Source: Gnetum montanum (taxonomy: Eukaryota; Streptophyta; Gnetopsida; Gnetales; Gnetaceae). Taken from it: a DNA stretch of 64,000 bases. The stretch covers positions 900,975 through 964,974 of the forward strand of contig MNCI01005245.1 of assembly GCA_015680685.1 (NCBI GenBank). The letters are read 5' to 3'. Below, one piece after another: positions 31,509-42,440 of the stretch. Under the pieces are notes generated by a model. That model worked only from the letters and a program-made list of their open reading frames with translations. It had not been told where the DNA came from and did no database searches. Position 1 is the first letter of the stretch, and every line of letters starts with the position of its first letter. A program made the translations under genes and the position numbers.

Positions 31509-34500
31509 AAACTGTATTGACAAGATCAAACAAACTAGCCAAATCTCATGCATTACAGACCCATGATAACTCACCACCATGATGAGTCACACCTTTGTGA
31601 TGACTTTAGGCTCATCCTATAAGCACAACTCTAAGAGGGTAATCAAAAAAGTCAAAGAATATATATGATTACAAGAGGTTACATAAGTTTACATGTGAAA
31701 ATAAGTAGATATAGGCCACCCTTATTATAATTGGTAGGACATGAAAAATTTGTATCTTGTTTAACATATTTGTACAAAGTTTACAATCTTTTGAGATGCC
31801 AAAAAAAAAGAGATGAGATGTCATGTAGGCTTACTTGTTGTAGGCCATTGAGGTTAGTAACGTCAATCATCCATTTAAACCCATAAATAAATGCAAACAA
31901 ATACTACAAGCAAATAGGTCAATGTTAGATATAATAAGATTTGAGATAGAAATGGTTAATTAGATTGGTCAATTCATTCCCATCCATCTACACCAACTTC
32001 AATGTTTTGTTATCATAAGCTTTTTTGAGCAAGAAAGGCCCTTCTAAATTAGTGAAGAATTTATTAGCCTGTTTGCGAATGATGTTTAAGATTGTGTCTC
32101 CTTCCTTGACTTTCCACCAATTTAGATCATGACAATGTTATTACTTCTACTTCTCTTAATATCATTTGATGTTGACTAGTATTTTGTATTTGTTGTTCAT
32201 CCACTGAATCAAGGTCAATGATATGCACTCTCTATTCTGCTCATCATTGATGAAGTCAGATAGAGCTACCCTTAATGATGAAACCTGCAATTCAAGAGGT
32301 AAAATAGCTTCAAATCCATAAACAAGGCTATACTAGGTGGCACTAGTTGTAGTTCTAAAGATTGGCGTATAAGCCCAAAGGACATACAAAAGTTGTTCAT
32401 GTCATTTACATTTATCATTATTTAACATTTTCTTAAGGAGGTTTACAATGACTTTGTTGCTAGCATCAACTGGGCCATTAGCTTGTGGATAGTATGGTGA
32501 TTAAAATGAATACTTAATATTTAATTGTTGATAAAAGGGTTGCATCTCTCAGCTACTATATTATGATTTATTATATGGAATAATTATCAAAGATAGGCCA
32601 AAATGGGATACTATGTTATCTAACACAAATTTATAGACTTTTTGTGTTGTGTTTTCCTTAGAGGGATAGCTTCAACCCACTTTCTGAAGTACTTGGTTGC
32701 AATGATGATGAAGTTATGCCCTATAGAATACTTAGGAGTTATAGGTCCAAATATATTAATTCCTCATAGTTAGAATGACCATGTAATCTAAGTAGTGTGT
32801 AACTTAGTTAGTGGCATGTGTATGAGGTTACTATACCATTAATAGATGTCACAAGGTTTAACCCTATGTAAGTAATTGCTTTCCATATAGGACCAATACT
32901 ATCCTAAGCATCTAAAATTTGTGGCCATGGCTTTAGGTCCTATATGTCCTCCACATATTCCCTCGTGTACCTGTTCAAGGACCATGTGGAGTTTTTCCTG
33001 ACTCAAGCATACTAATAATACACCCATTGTAAGACCTTCAACATAATGTATTATTGGATACAATGATGAATTATTTTGATCTTTTATGTATATCATCCTT
33101 TTAAGTAGTATTTAGCTTTTTTGAAGGTTCACCATGCATTAGGTAAAATCTAATGTCATCATACAACTCTTTTTGAGAAACATTGTTAATGGTGGCTATA
33201 GAGATACCTTCAATGTTCTATGTGATGGGAAGAGCACATTCTTCATCAAGAAAGACAACTTGCTAAACACATTTGGTGTCACACTTAGAGCTACAGTGGT
33301 AATGGCATCAGCTAAGGTGTTCTCAACTTAAGGAATGTATTGGATACTAACATCTATAAACTGTCGCATGAGTTTTTTAGCTAGGTTGCAATAAGATTAT
33401 AAATGTTTGGCTTTGCAAGTGTAGAGCTTAGTTACTTTGTTAACCACTAGTTGTGAATCACCTTTTATCATTAAACATGTAATTCCTTGGTTACAAGCTA
33501 CCATCATTTCTTTGATTATTCCTTCGTACTCTACTACGTTGCTGGTGCATCAAAATTGGAAATGATAGGTGAAAGACTAAATCTCACTAAAGGGTAATGT
33601 CATGATGATAGCTACACTTGCTCCATGAGCAGTTGAAGCTTTCTCAAAATGCACTATGACCTCATACCCTTTGAGTACCTTGTTAATGATGTTGACATGC
33701 TCATTGGGGAATTCAAGATCTATGGTTGCATTATCCTCAATTAGGGAAGTTGTGAGTTGAGTGGTAATAGCTTGACCTTTCTTTATGGCTTGGAAGATGT
33801 AATGTAAGTCAAACTAAGTTGTTATAACCTTCCATTGAGTTATAAGGCTACACATAAATTTTGGTCATTATGACTCTTAGCACATTATCCTTGTATATGA
33901 TGTTGACTTGGCTCCTAAAAAGGTAGTGTTTTCACTTCATTAGAGAGAAGACTAGGGGTAAATAGTGTTTCTTGGCCTTAGTGTATCAGATCTCATAGGC
34001 TATTAATGAGTGGCTCAAATAGTAAATGGGTAGCTTTGCTCCATCATCTCATTTTTGACAAAGTAGATAGGCTATGAATGTGTTGGACACTGCAAGGTAA
34101 ATGTAAAATGGCTTTTTCTTCTAAGGTGGATACATGGTAGAAAATTAGGCCAAATCTTTCTTAATGTTATCAAAAGATTCTTGCCATTAGTTAGTCCACT
34201 CATAGTGAACACCCTTTTTAAGCAAGTGTTGCATGGGTTTTAGCCTATCTGTGAGCCTCGAGATGAACCTATGAATAAATTATAATCTATCCTATAATCC
34301 TCGTAGTTTCTTAAGGTTATTAGGTGTTGCCAAGTTGGTTATGACCTTAACCTTATTAGGATTAACATGTATCCCTACCTCAGGCACTATGAAACCAAGC
34401 ATCTTACCAATTTTAACATAGAAGATAGACTTCTTAGTATTAAGTCTAATCTTGTACTTAAGACATTATTGGAATACTAAATCAAGATCATGTGCATGAT

Positions 34501-34625
34501 TACTAGCTACTTTGGAATTTATGGCTATATCATCAATGTAATCATTCCGTAATCCTAGCATGTAGTCACTAAAGATATAAGTCATAACCCATTGATAAGT
34601 TACCCTTACATTCTTTAGGTTGAAT

Positions 34626-34748
34626 GACATCATTGTGTAATAGACAGTTCCCCAAGGAGTCACAATACTCATGTACAATTGATGTTTTGGATTGATTATA
34701 ACTTGGTTATATCCTAAGAACTCATATATAAAGAATAATAAGACATGC
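34626..34748. repeat. 123-bp direct duplication flanking the A complex (left copy)
   Basis: It starts GACATCATTGTGTAATAGAC and covers part of B RT. It recurs at 51,531-51,653 in the same orientation with only three or four differences. It is far longer than a retrotransposon target duplication and more similar than the palindrome arms are to each other. Confidence 0.85.
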
Positions 34749-35439
34749 TTGTACCGCCCGAAATCGTCGGTCTCCAACTAGAAGGAAACAAAAATCGGGA
34801 GATTTCCAGACATGCACAGAAGACCCTACCTTCGCTTGAGGGCAAGCTGGAATTGACGAAGGCAGAGTACCTTGAGTGGTCCACATGCGGATCAGGTAAG
34901 GATTTCCCCAAACGTACACCGAGGTGCTATACGTTGGGTTATATGTAAACGGCGTAACAGATATAAAACAAAGCGTAAATAGTGTAACTGATGCAAACAG
35001 AGCGTAAACGTAAAAGAGCGTAAACAGTATACATGCAACAATTAATGCAAAACTGTAACAGATTTTAGGAAGAAAATGCAGTAATATTATTGCAAAGTGA
35101 GAGTTACAATGCACCGATCTAATGCAGTTGTGGCTTTCACACAAGGCGGACGAATAGCCCCAGTGGATGCAGGGATGGCTATGGGCTGGTTCAAACTGTA
35201 GGCACAGTGTAGAGGCTATATGCTCAGCGTACAGGGTTGAAGTCCAGTGTATAGGGTTCTTCACTCTGGTTCTTAGTGTCTCTGTTTTTCTCTCTGGTTT
35301 GCTCAAAATTGCCAACCGACCTGGATCTAGTGAAAAATTAGGATTTTTATACAGGTTTAGACGTTAGACTCAGGTTGGGTGACACGTGGCACGTTGACTG
35401 GGTGCAAAAGAATAAAATTTACAAGTATACAATATGTTA

Positions 35440-35820
35440 CATCTACTGGACATATACGCTGTATCAGGTGGGCGTAGACTCTAGGCGTATACGTTGGGCG
35501 TATACGCTGGATGTGCTAGGCGTATATGCTGGGCATGCTAGGCGTATATGCTGGATGAGCTGGGTGTATACGCTAATGGTTGCTCTGTTCGTGTGAGTTG
35601 TTGCCTTGTACTAAATCTTTCTCTGCAGTGTTGTTTCCATGCCATCTTTGGGGATTGCATGCCGAGTGTCTGCATCAGTCGTACAGGCTGAACGTACTTG
35701 TGAGGCGTGTACGCTGGGCATGTACGCTGGGCGTAGACACTGAGAAATATGAACTTGAGCATATACACTGGTCGTATACGTTACAAATGTATACTTAAGC
35801 GTATACGCTAGGAATATATA
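35440..35820. repeat. GCGTATACGC palindrome array in A LTR (left)
   Basis: Exact GCGTATACGC occurs near 35,495 and 35,794, with a dozen variants such as GCGTATATGC, GTGTATACGC, GCGTGTACGC and GCATATACAC about every 15-30 bases. The 10-mer is its own reverse complement. The matching array is at 50,490-50,870. Confidence 0.85.
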
Positions 35821-35986
35821 CTTATTGAAAACTAAGTATCTTGATCTCCGAAGTTGCCATGTTTGATACCAGATGTCGTCATGGCTGTCTGTGGATCCTA
35901 GGGACCTGATTCTTGTTGAGTTCGACTCCGCCTGAAGCTGTCTATGGGGCCCTCAAGCTTTTAGTCATGTTAAGGAGCGTCATGAC

Positions 35987-36818
35987 TTAGCCCGATTCTT
36001 GTTGGAGAAGTACTAAGCTCGAAATTTTGTGGTGTTTTATTGGCCCCTCTTTGTCGATGCTTGGAGGAATTGACCCGAGAAGCGTCAACAAAGAAGTGCA
36101 AAACACCACAAGAAACTCGATAGAGACTTTGTCCTTTGCCACTTGACTAGACATCATTGCACCATGTTCAATAGTACCTAGGATTGGAGAAGTAAAATTT
36201 GTAACTAGATAGGGACATGGAGATTGTGGGGATTGGGAACTGACCAAGGGATTGTGCTTGGTAAAGGGGATGCTCTAGTGTGTATCATGCCGATCCTTGT
36301 CAATAGCCATTATTTAGCAGACTTGGAATCAAGACATGCGATGTGCATCCTTTGGCGGAACAAGACTCTTGGTTAGTGTCCAAGAGGACTTGTTGGCAAG
36401 ACCAAAGCCACGTGATGATGTGTTGCATTCTTTGGAGGAACAGGGCCCTTGTTTAGTGTTTTAGGGGGGAAGCCTGTTGGCAGAGAGCCAAAGCGATGCA
36501 ATGGGATGTTTCTTGATTGTTTTAAACATGAGCGTTTACTTTTGAGGTAACTACCATCCCGTCTTGTATTTTATCTGGGAAGGGACGACATTTTTTTTTA
36601 TGCTTATGCTCAAATGTCATGTTGTGGGTTGCAACTGCTTAGGAGTGGTGTGATATGCAACGATATGTTTGATGTTTCGGGCTGTACCAAATGTGTTCGG
36701 GATGTAACCAAGTATAAGGTGTTGAGGGATAGGTAGGATATGAAATGAGGGATGTACTAGTGAATGGTTTGATTTAGTCTTGTCACATGTGCTGTGAACA
36801 ACGTCTCACCTTCTGCTT
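35987..36818 (+). mobile_element. 832-bp insertion with ATGAC target duplication
   Basis: The forward A LTR reads continuously across this point (GCACTTTGTCATGACGC). Here ATGAC occurs at 35,982-35,986 and again at 36,819-36,823 with 832 bases between them. The insert begins TTAGCCCGATTC and ends ACCTTCTGCTT. I find no terminal inverted repeats and no TG/CA ends. It contains no coding text. A related piece lies at 30,760-31,298. The duplication shows insertion after element A was in place. Confidence 0.7.
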
Positions 36819-36845
36819 ATGACAAAGTGCATTCTCGTACAAACA

Positions 36846-36861
36846 CCTCTGAGTGTCATCC
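36846..36861 (-). promoter_or_regulatory. Polypurine tract of element A
   Basis: The minus-strand text ATGACACTCAGAGG lies directly before the TGTTTGTACG that opens the LTR. The forward copy has ATGACAATCAGAGG before TGTTCGTACA at 50,304. Two independent copies agree, which fixes the LTR start. Confidence 0.7.
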
Positions 36862-36959
36862 TGCAAACACAACTCCAAGAAGACAAGAAAACCATGAGTG
36901 GGTAAACAAGCTTAGACTTAAGCAGCTACTGATGAAACAAAGGCACCAGATGAGATTTT

Positions 36960-37450
36960 AGGCACTATATATGAATGGCAACAATGTTGTTGGGATCGTC
37001 CGATGGTGAGCGATGCAATGATTCTGATGAAGTTTGAATGCAGGTACAGATTAAGGAACCAGAGATGAAATTGCCAGTTTATAGTCTTAGCAGACTATCA
37101 TGGGTTAGTTTTATGTCATGACCCATTGGACATTTCCCGTTTAGCGTTGTGGCGGACGGTGCATTGCCAGTTTCTAGTCTTGGCGGACCATGAAGAGGCA
37201 AACCAGTTTATAGTCTTAGCGAACTCTGGTGAATGCAACTGTGGCAGTTTATTATCGTACCGGACGGGTGCTAGTTTATTGTCATTGCAGACACTGTGTG
37301 GTATCAGTTTACTGTCATGATTCCAGGACGAGCGGTGGTATCAGTTTTAAGTCATGATTCCAGGACTGTTCTATGGTATCAGTTTACCATCATGATTCCA
37401 AGACGAGCTATGGTATCAGTTTATAGTCGTGATGCCAGGACTCGCATGTA
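36960..37450. repeat. AGTTTA tandem array between A integrase and LTR
   Basis: Units of about 25-50 bases repeat the core AGTTTA-nn-GTC-(A/T)T, for example CAGTTTATAGTCTTAGC and CAGTTTACTGTCATGATTCC followed by AGGAC. About ten units are visible. It recurs in reverse at 49,680-50,070. Related units flank the antisense gene (40,960-41,110 and 46,500-46,890). Confidence 0.8.
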
Positions 37451-37462
37451 CCTGATCCTGTA

Positions 37463-40400
37463 CTCAAATATGGAACGGTTTCAAGAACAAGTGATTGGTC
37501 GGATTTGCCAGCTCATTCCCTTCCATATCAGCTAACTTGAATGCTTCTTTGTCGTATTCTTTGGTGACCAAGTAGGGACCTTCCCAGTTGGCTGATAATT
37601 TATTCGGGTGTTCCCGAACGGCTTTGAGTACAAGGTTTCCTTCTTTGATAGGGCGCTTATGAATTTCGTGCCGATGGCATTTCCATTGTCATTTTTGGTA
37701 CCATTCAATCTGATCGAGTGCACGTATGCATTCCTCCTCCACCGAGTCCAGGTCAATGATGTGCAGGTCATTGTTTTGCCCTTCGTCGAGGAGTCCGAAA
37801 AGTGTGATCCTTAAAGACGGTACCTGCAATTCCAGAGGTAAAATAGCTTCTGAACCATAAATCAGACTATATGGCGTTTTACCTATTAAAGTCTGATGCG
37901 TGGTACGATATGCCCACAATGTGTATACCAACTGTTCGTGCCATCCTCTCTTGCTATGGGTAAGCATCTTTTTAAGTATAGTAATGATGGTTTTGTTGGT
38001 GGCCTCTACTTGCCCATTGCTCTGAGGGTAGTAAGGGGATGAAAATGAGTTTTTGATCCCCAGACTTTCGCAGAAAGTTTTGGTTTTTGGTTTCGTGTTT
38101 AGATGTGGTCTTTCGAAGGGGAATAGCTTCTACCCACTTCATGAAATATTCTATTGCGGTTATGATGAAACTATGCCCTGCAGAAGATGAGGGTGTTATT
38201 GGTCCGATAAGGTCCAACCCCCACCTTTGAAAGGACCATGTGATTCACGCTGTATGCAACTTATTTGGTGGGACATGGATTAGATTACTATGTTTTTGAC
38301 AAGTACTACATGTTTTATCCTTGGAGAGACAGTCATACTCCATATGTGGCCAATAATAGCCTAAGCGTCTTATTTTTGTTGCCATTACTTTTGGTGCTAT
38401 ATGTCCTCCGCATAGTCCGTCATGTACTTGCTCAACAATGGTTTGGGCATCAATGCTACTAACGCATGTTAGCAATATGCCTTCGTAGGATCTACAACAC
38501 AATGTGTCTCCCACCAGTGTATATTGCCGAGAACACTTTCATACCACGTCTTTTTGTGCATTCGTTAAGTGTTGTGGTGGTTCACCACATAGAAGGTACT
38601 CTTTTATGTCGTCATACCATTCTATCACGTGTGTTGTACTAATAGACGCAATTGGCAATTCATTGAGCGTATCGGTTATGGGTTTTGCACAGCTGATTAT
38701 GGAGCTTGGCAATGTATGGAACATGTCAGGCAATATGTTTAATGCTAGTGTGGCCAGTGCATCTACGATGGTATTATCGTTTCTAGAGACATTTTGCACG
38801 TCTATGTTTTCGAATCGCTTCATTAGATGTTTGGCTAAGTCACAGTATGGTTGTAAATGTTGCGCTTTGCATGTATAAATATCTGTGACTTGGTTCAAAA
38901 CTAGTTGCGAGTCTCCTCTGACCACAAGTCATGCGATGTCTGAAGCTAGTGCTGCCATGAGACCTCTAAGGAGACCTTCGTACTCTGCTATGTTGTTGGT
39001 ATAGTGAAAGTTGAAACGATAAGTAAAGGGTCTGATCTCCCAGGAGGGATAGGTGATGACAGTGGCAGCACTTCCCTATCGAGAGGTGGATGCTCTGTCA
39101 AAGTTTAGAATGGCATTGTAGTCATTGGGTACTATGTTTATTGTGCTTACATTTTCATCCAGGAATTCTGGCTCTATCGTTACTTGATCGTGCATTGGTG
39201 ACGTGGTCATTTGATTCGCTATGGCTTGACCCTTAATTGATGATTGCGCTATGTAGTGTAGGTCAAACTCAGCTATCATGGCTTTCCAACGAGCTATCCT
39301 ACGCGACTCGTAAATATTTCCGGTGATGGCTCTGAGCACATTATCCTTGCAGATTATGTTAACTTAATTGTGGAAGAGGTAATGTCACCATTTCTTTAGA
39401 GAAAAGACCAGGGCTAAACATGATCTCTCCACCTCATTATACTTTTTCTCATGGGCAACTAATGCATGGCTTAAGTAATAGACAGGGACTTCGGTTCTGT
39501 CATCTTGTTTCTAGCAAGGCATCGACGCGATTGAAGAATCTGAAGTGGCGAGGTAGATGTAAAACAGTTTATCATTTTGAGGTGGATAAACCGTTGGTAA
39601 TTGAACGAGTGCTACTTTAATATTGTTGAATGCTTCCTGGCATTATGGAGTCCATTCAAAATGGACATTCTTGCGTAGTAGGTGGTTCATAGGTTTCAAC
39701 TTGTCCGTTAGTTTTTCTATGAAATGCCTGATAAACTGTAATCTACCTTGTAGACCTTGGAGTTTAGTAAGGTTGCTAGGTGGTTTTAAGTTTGTTATGG
39801 CCTTAACTTTATCAGGGTCTACTCGTATCCTTGCTTCTGAGGCTATGAATCCAAGCATTTTGCCTATTTTGACTCCGACGACATTTCTTTGGGTTAAGTC
39901 TTAGTTCATATTTTAAACAACGTTTTAGCACCAAGTCAAGATCTTGTACACGTTGTTCTGATGTCTTCGATTTAACCACGATATCGTCCACGTAGTCATT
40001 GAGCGAGTGTAACATGTAATCGCTAAAAATGCATGTCATCGCCATTTGGTATGTGGCCCCAGCGTTCTTGAGACTGAAGGGCATCATTGTATAACAAAAG
40101 GTTCCTCATGGTGTCATAAAGGTAGTTCGGAGCTGATGCTCCAGGTTAATGCGTATCTGGTTGTATCCTGAGAAGCCATCCATAAAAGATAATAGGGCGT
40201 GCCCAGCGGTCAAGTCAACAAGTTGATCAATGCTGGGTAGGGGAAAATCATCTTTTATGGTTGCAATGTTGAGATCCCGGAAGTTGATGCCTAAGTGAAT
40301 ACTTCCGTTCTTTTTCGGGACAATAACCATGTTGGATACCCAATTGACGTAATTGACAGCCTGAATGAAACCAGCCTGATAAAGTTTGGTGATCTCATTG

Positions 40401-40924
40401 CGAACTGCTAATTCCACCTCAGGTTTAACCTTTTGGGCCTTTTGCTTTACTGGTCTCAATTTTGGATCAAGGATAATGTTGTGCTGGACGATTCGAGGAT
40501 CCAACCCGGGCATGTCCGTGTATGACCAAGCGAATGCCTTTATGTTTTCCCTAAGCACATCCTCTATGTCTTTGGCCAGTTTAGGTTGTAGTAATGTACT
40601 TAATTTTAATATTTTAATTTCTCCATCGGGCATGGCGATGGGGGTTTCGGTCAACAGGTCTTTGGTAATGTTTTCAGCTTCTATGTCGAGGGGCTTTGTC
40701 ATACCTTTGTAGTTATCTAGTGTTTGCTATGTTGAGGCTATGACTGCGTCGTCTGTTGATAAACTTAAGTGGATGAGATTTATGTCGATGTTTCTTGCTA
40801 TCTTCCCATACGGCCCATCGATGATTAATAGTGTAGATAAATGTTGATAATCCATCAGGCTTTCTCCTACTAATAAATAGAGAGCAAAATGAGGTGATGA
40901 GTATTGTTCGATGTTCTCAGGCAA
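37463..40924 (-). pseudogene. Element A pol: RT, RNase H, second RNase H, integrase
   Basis: On the minus strand from 40,924 the frame opens LPENIEQYSSPHFAL, then a linker to KPLDIEAENITKDLL. RT follows with NIKAFAWSYTDMPGL, LYQAGFIQAVNYVNWVS, FSGYNQIRI and an intact YVDD at 39,994-39,983, then thumb (LGFIASEARIRVDPDKV). RNase H (LRAITGNIYESRRIARW) and an additional RNase H (NNIAEYEGLLRGLMAA, GDSQLVLNQVTDIYTC) identify the Tat lineage. Integrase has VHDGLCGGHIAPK, CSTCQKH, GLDLIGPITPSSSAG and KWVEAIPLRK. A deletion near 38,090 of about 100 bases removes the second catalytic Asp region, which forward copy A' retains. It ends KPFHI at stop 37,463. Stops are few (TAG at 40,727, TGA for Trp near 40,106, TGA in the second RNase H), so A is much younger than B. 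Confidence 0.9.
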
Positions 40925-40959
40925 CTTAAATCATGTGCATGTGCATGATGGTGGTTTAT

Positions 40960-41110
40960 TGTCACACCGAAATGCATGGCAATTTAAGGCCTTACCGAGC
41001 TGTCATGGCAGTTTAAGGTCATACCGGGCCGAATGTAATCTACAGATGGCAGTTTAAGGCCTTACTGGGCCGCCATGACAGTTTAAGGCCATACCAGGTC
41101 AAATAATGTA
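40960..41110. repeat. AGTTTAAGGCCAT array, RT side of antisense gene
   Basis: Four units of the form GGCAGTTTAAGGCCATACCGGGCC (given in parts: GGCAGTTTAAGGCCATACC, then GGGCC) occur at 25-45-base spacing. The same orientation and core recur at 46,500-46,620, on the other side of the antisense gene. Confidence 0.75.
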
Positions 41111-41309
41111 CACAGGAGAGTCTGTGCTAGAATGTTCGATGTGGACATCTGAAGTTGGTTTACAAGGGAACTAGGATGTAGTAATATTTGTTTTGTTTTA
41201 AATATATATATTTTTTGTATTTTTGAACAAATTTAGTTAAAATGAATGATAAAAAATAAAAAGAAACAAACTGCAAGGTGGCGGCAGCAGCGGCGGTGGC
41301 GCTCAGCGC

Positions 41310-41317
41310 TATATATA
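41310..41317 (+). promoter_or_regulatory. TATA box of the antisense gene
   Basis: TATATATA followed by GGG stands just after a GC-rich block (41,276-41,308, GGCGGCAGCAGCGGCGG type), unusual in this AT-rich window. It lies 273 bases before the ATG at 41,583, leaving a plausible 5' leader with AGCGTA motifs. Confidence 0.6.
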
Positions 41318-41339
41318 GGGCAGGGGCGTCATTTCTAAA

Positions 41340-42440
41340 CATCGTGAAACTTGGAGCAAAACCGAGCATAAGTGTAAACCTTAACGTAAGCGTAGAGACT
41401 CGACATAAGCGTAAACCACTAAACCCCAGCATAAACGTAAAGCGTAGAGGTTGAAGTGTCAACATAGAGGTCCCAACTCAGCATCAGCATAGAGACTCCA
41501 ACTCGGCGTAGAGGATTCAGCCCGGCGTGCAGCCTCAGACTTCAGCGTAAACCCTCTCAGTTGTAGTGTAAAGGATGTCAGAATGGGAAAGGGCAAGGAA
41601 GTGGAAGGCCAGGGAAGGAAGGGACTTGACCTACATTTCGTAGAGGAAAGCGAGGCCATGCTGCAGTGTCTTCCCAAGCCGAGGGTTCCATCATGGCCTG
41701 AATCATCACACAGGTAAGCTCTAATCCTGCCTCTGTTAGTCATTTTCATCTGTACCTATTATTTTGGCGTAGACAATTTTTGTAGCGTATACGCCCAGCG
41801 TATACAGTTAGCGTAGAGGGTTTCGGCGTATACGCCCAGCGTAGACAGTTAGCGTAGAAGGTCTGTACACCGAGTGTAGTTCCGCAGCGTAGAGGGTCTC
41901 TATAGTGTATAGGGTCTGTACGCTGAGCGTAGAAGGTTTCCTTAGCGTACAACGTGGACGATTTTGACTGTATGTAGCGTAAACTATTTTGTTAGTGCAT
42001 AGCATAAACAATTTTACCAATACATAGCGTAAACGATTTCATCAGTATGAAGCATAGATGATTTTATCAGCGTGTACGTTGACTGTTTTCACAGCGTATA
42101 CGCCAAGGATTTTCATGGCATATGCGCTGAGGATTTTTATGGCGTATACACTAAGCAAAAACAGTTTATTCTTTTCAGGCGGGGTATAGCGTAGACCTGT
42201 TTTCATAGCATATAGCGTAAACTATTTGCACAATGTTCAGTGTAAACTATTTCACAGCATATACGCTGAGGATTTTCAGAGCCTATACGCTGAGCGTGAA
42301 CAGTTTGTTCCTTTCAAGCAGCGTGTGCGCTAAGTGTTTTCATAACGTATACGCTAACGATCTTTATAGCGTATACGCTAATGATTTTTACAGCATATAC
42401 GCTGGGCATGAACAGTTTGTTGAATAGCGTATACGCTGAT
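41340..42440. repeat. GCGTATACGC array in leader and intron 1 of the antisense gene
   Basis: From 41,340 to 41,580 the leader carries AGCGTAGAG and AGCGTAAAC motifs about every 20 bases. In intron 1 (41,714-42,549), exact GCGTATACGC occurs at least five times (two near 41,785-41,840, then near 42,095, 42,370 and 42,427). More than twenty variants occur (GCGTAGACA, GCGTAAACGA, GCATATACGC, ACGTATACGC), many followed by GATTTT or CCCAGC. The same palindrome fills U3 of the A LTRs. Confidence 0.85.

Larger units (their letters stand above)
31299..34749 (-). pseudogene. B pol (RT core to integrase) and 3' region, right copy
   Basis: On the minus strand from 34,749: RT with GYNQVIINPKHQLYMSIV and catalytic YIDD (near 34,545), preceded by the full YIFSDYMLGLRND that is shortened in the left copy. 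Thumb, RNase H, second RNase H and integrase (HEGICGGHIGPKAMAT at about 32,960) follow, then the 3' non-coding region to 31,299. It is collinear with 18,880-22,275 and broken by many stops, some shared with the left copy and some not. The RT start is displaced to 51,531-52,310 by the A complex. Confidence 0.85.
34750..36845 (-). mobile_element. LTR of element A (reverse), containing an 832-bp insertion
   Basis: On the minus strand it starts TGTTTGTACGAGAATG at 36,845, directly after a purine-rich GACACTCAGAGG, and ends GATTTCGGGCGGTACA at 34,750. Without the insertion at 35,987-36,818 it measures about 1,264 bases, close to the 1,227 of the truncated forward copy at 50,304-51,530. It contains an array of GCGTATACGC-like motifs (35,440-35,820). 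The 197-codon minus-strand ORF at 34,722-35,315 lies inside the LTR and is not a gene. Confidence 0.88.

Noticed and set aside
34722-35315. 197-codon minus-strand ORF, one of the longest in the window
   Set aside because: It lies entirely inside the A LTR. The forward LTR copy (51,159-51,545) breaks the frame differently, and no domain is visible.
41160-41749. Minus-strand ORFs of 96-101 codons
   Set aside because: They are antisense to the promoter, leader and first exon of the plus-strand gene and contain repeated translations of the AGCGTA motif.
41340-42440. CRISPR-like appearance of regularly repeated GCGTATACGC units
   Set aside because: Repeat spacing is irregular, units are degenerate, there are no constant-length spacers and no cas genes, and the genome is eukaryotic.
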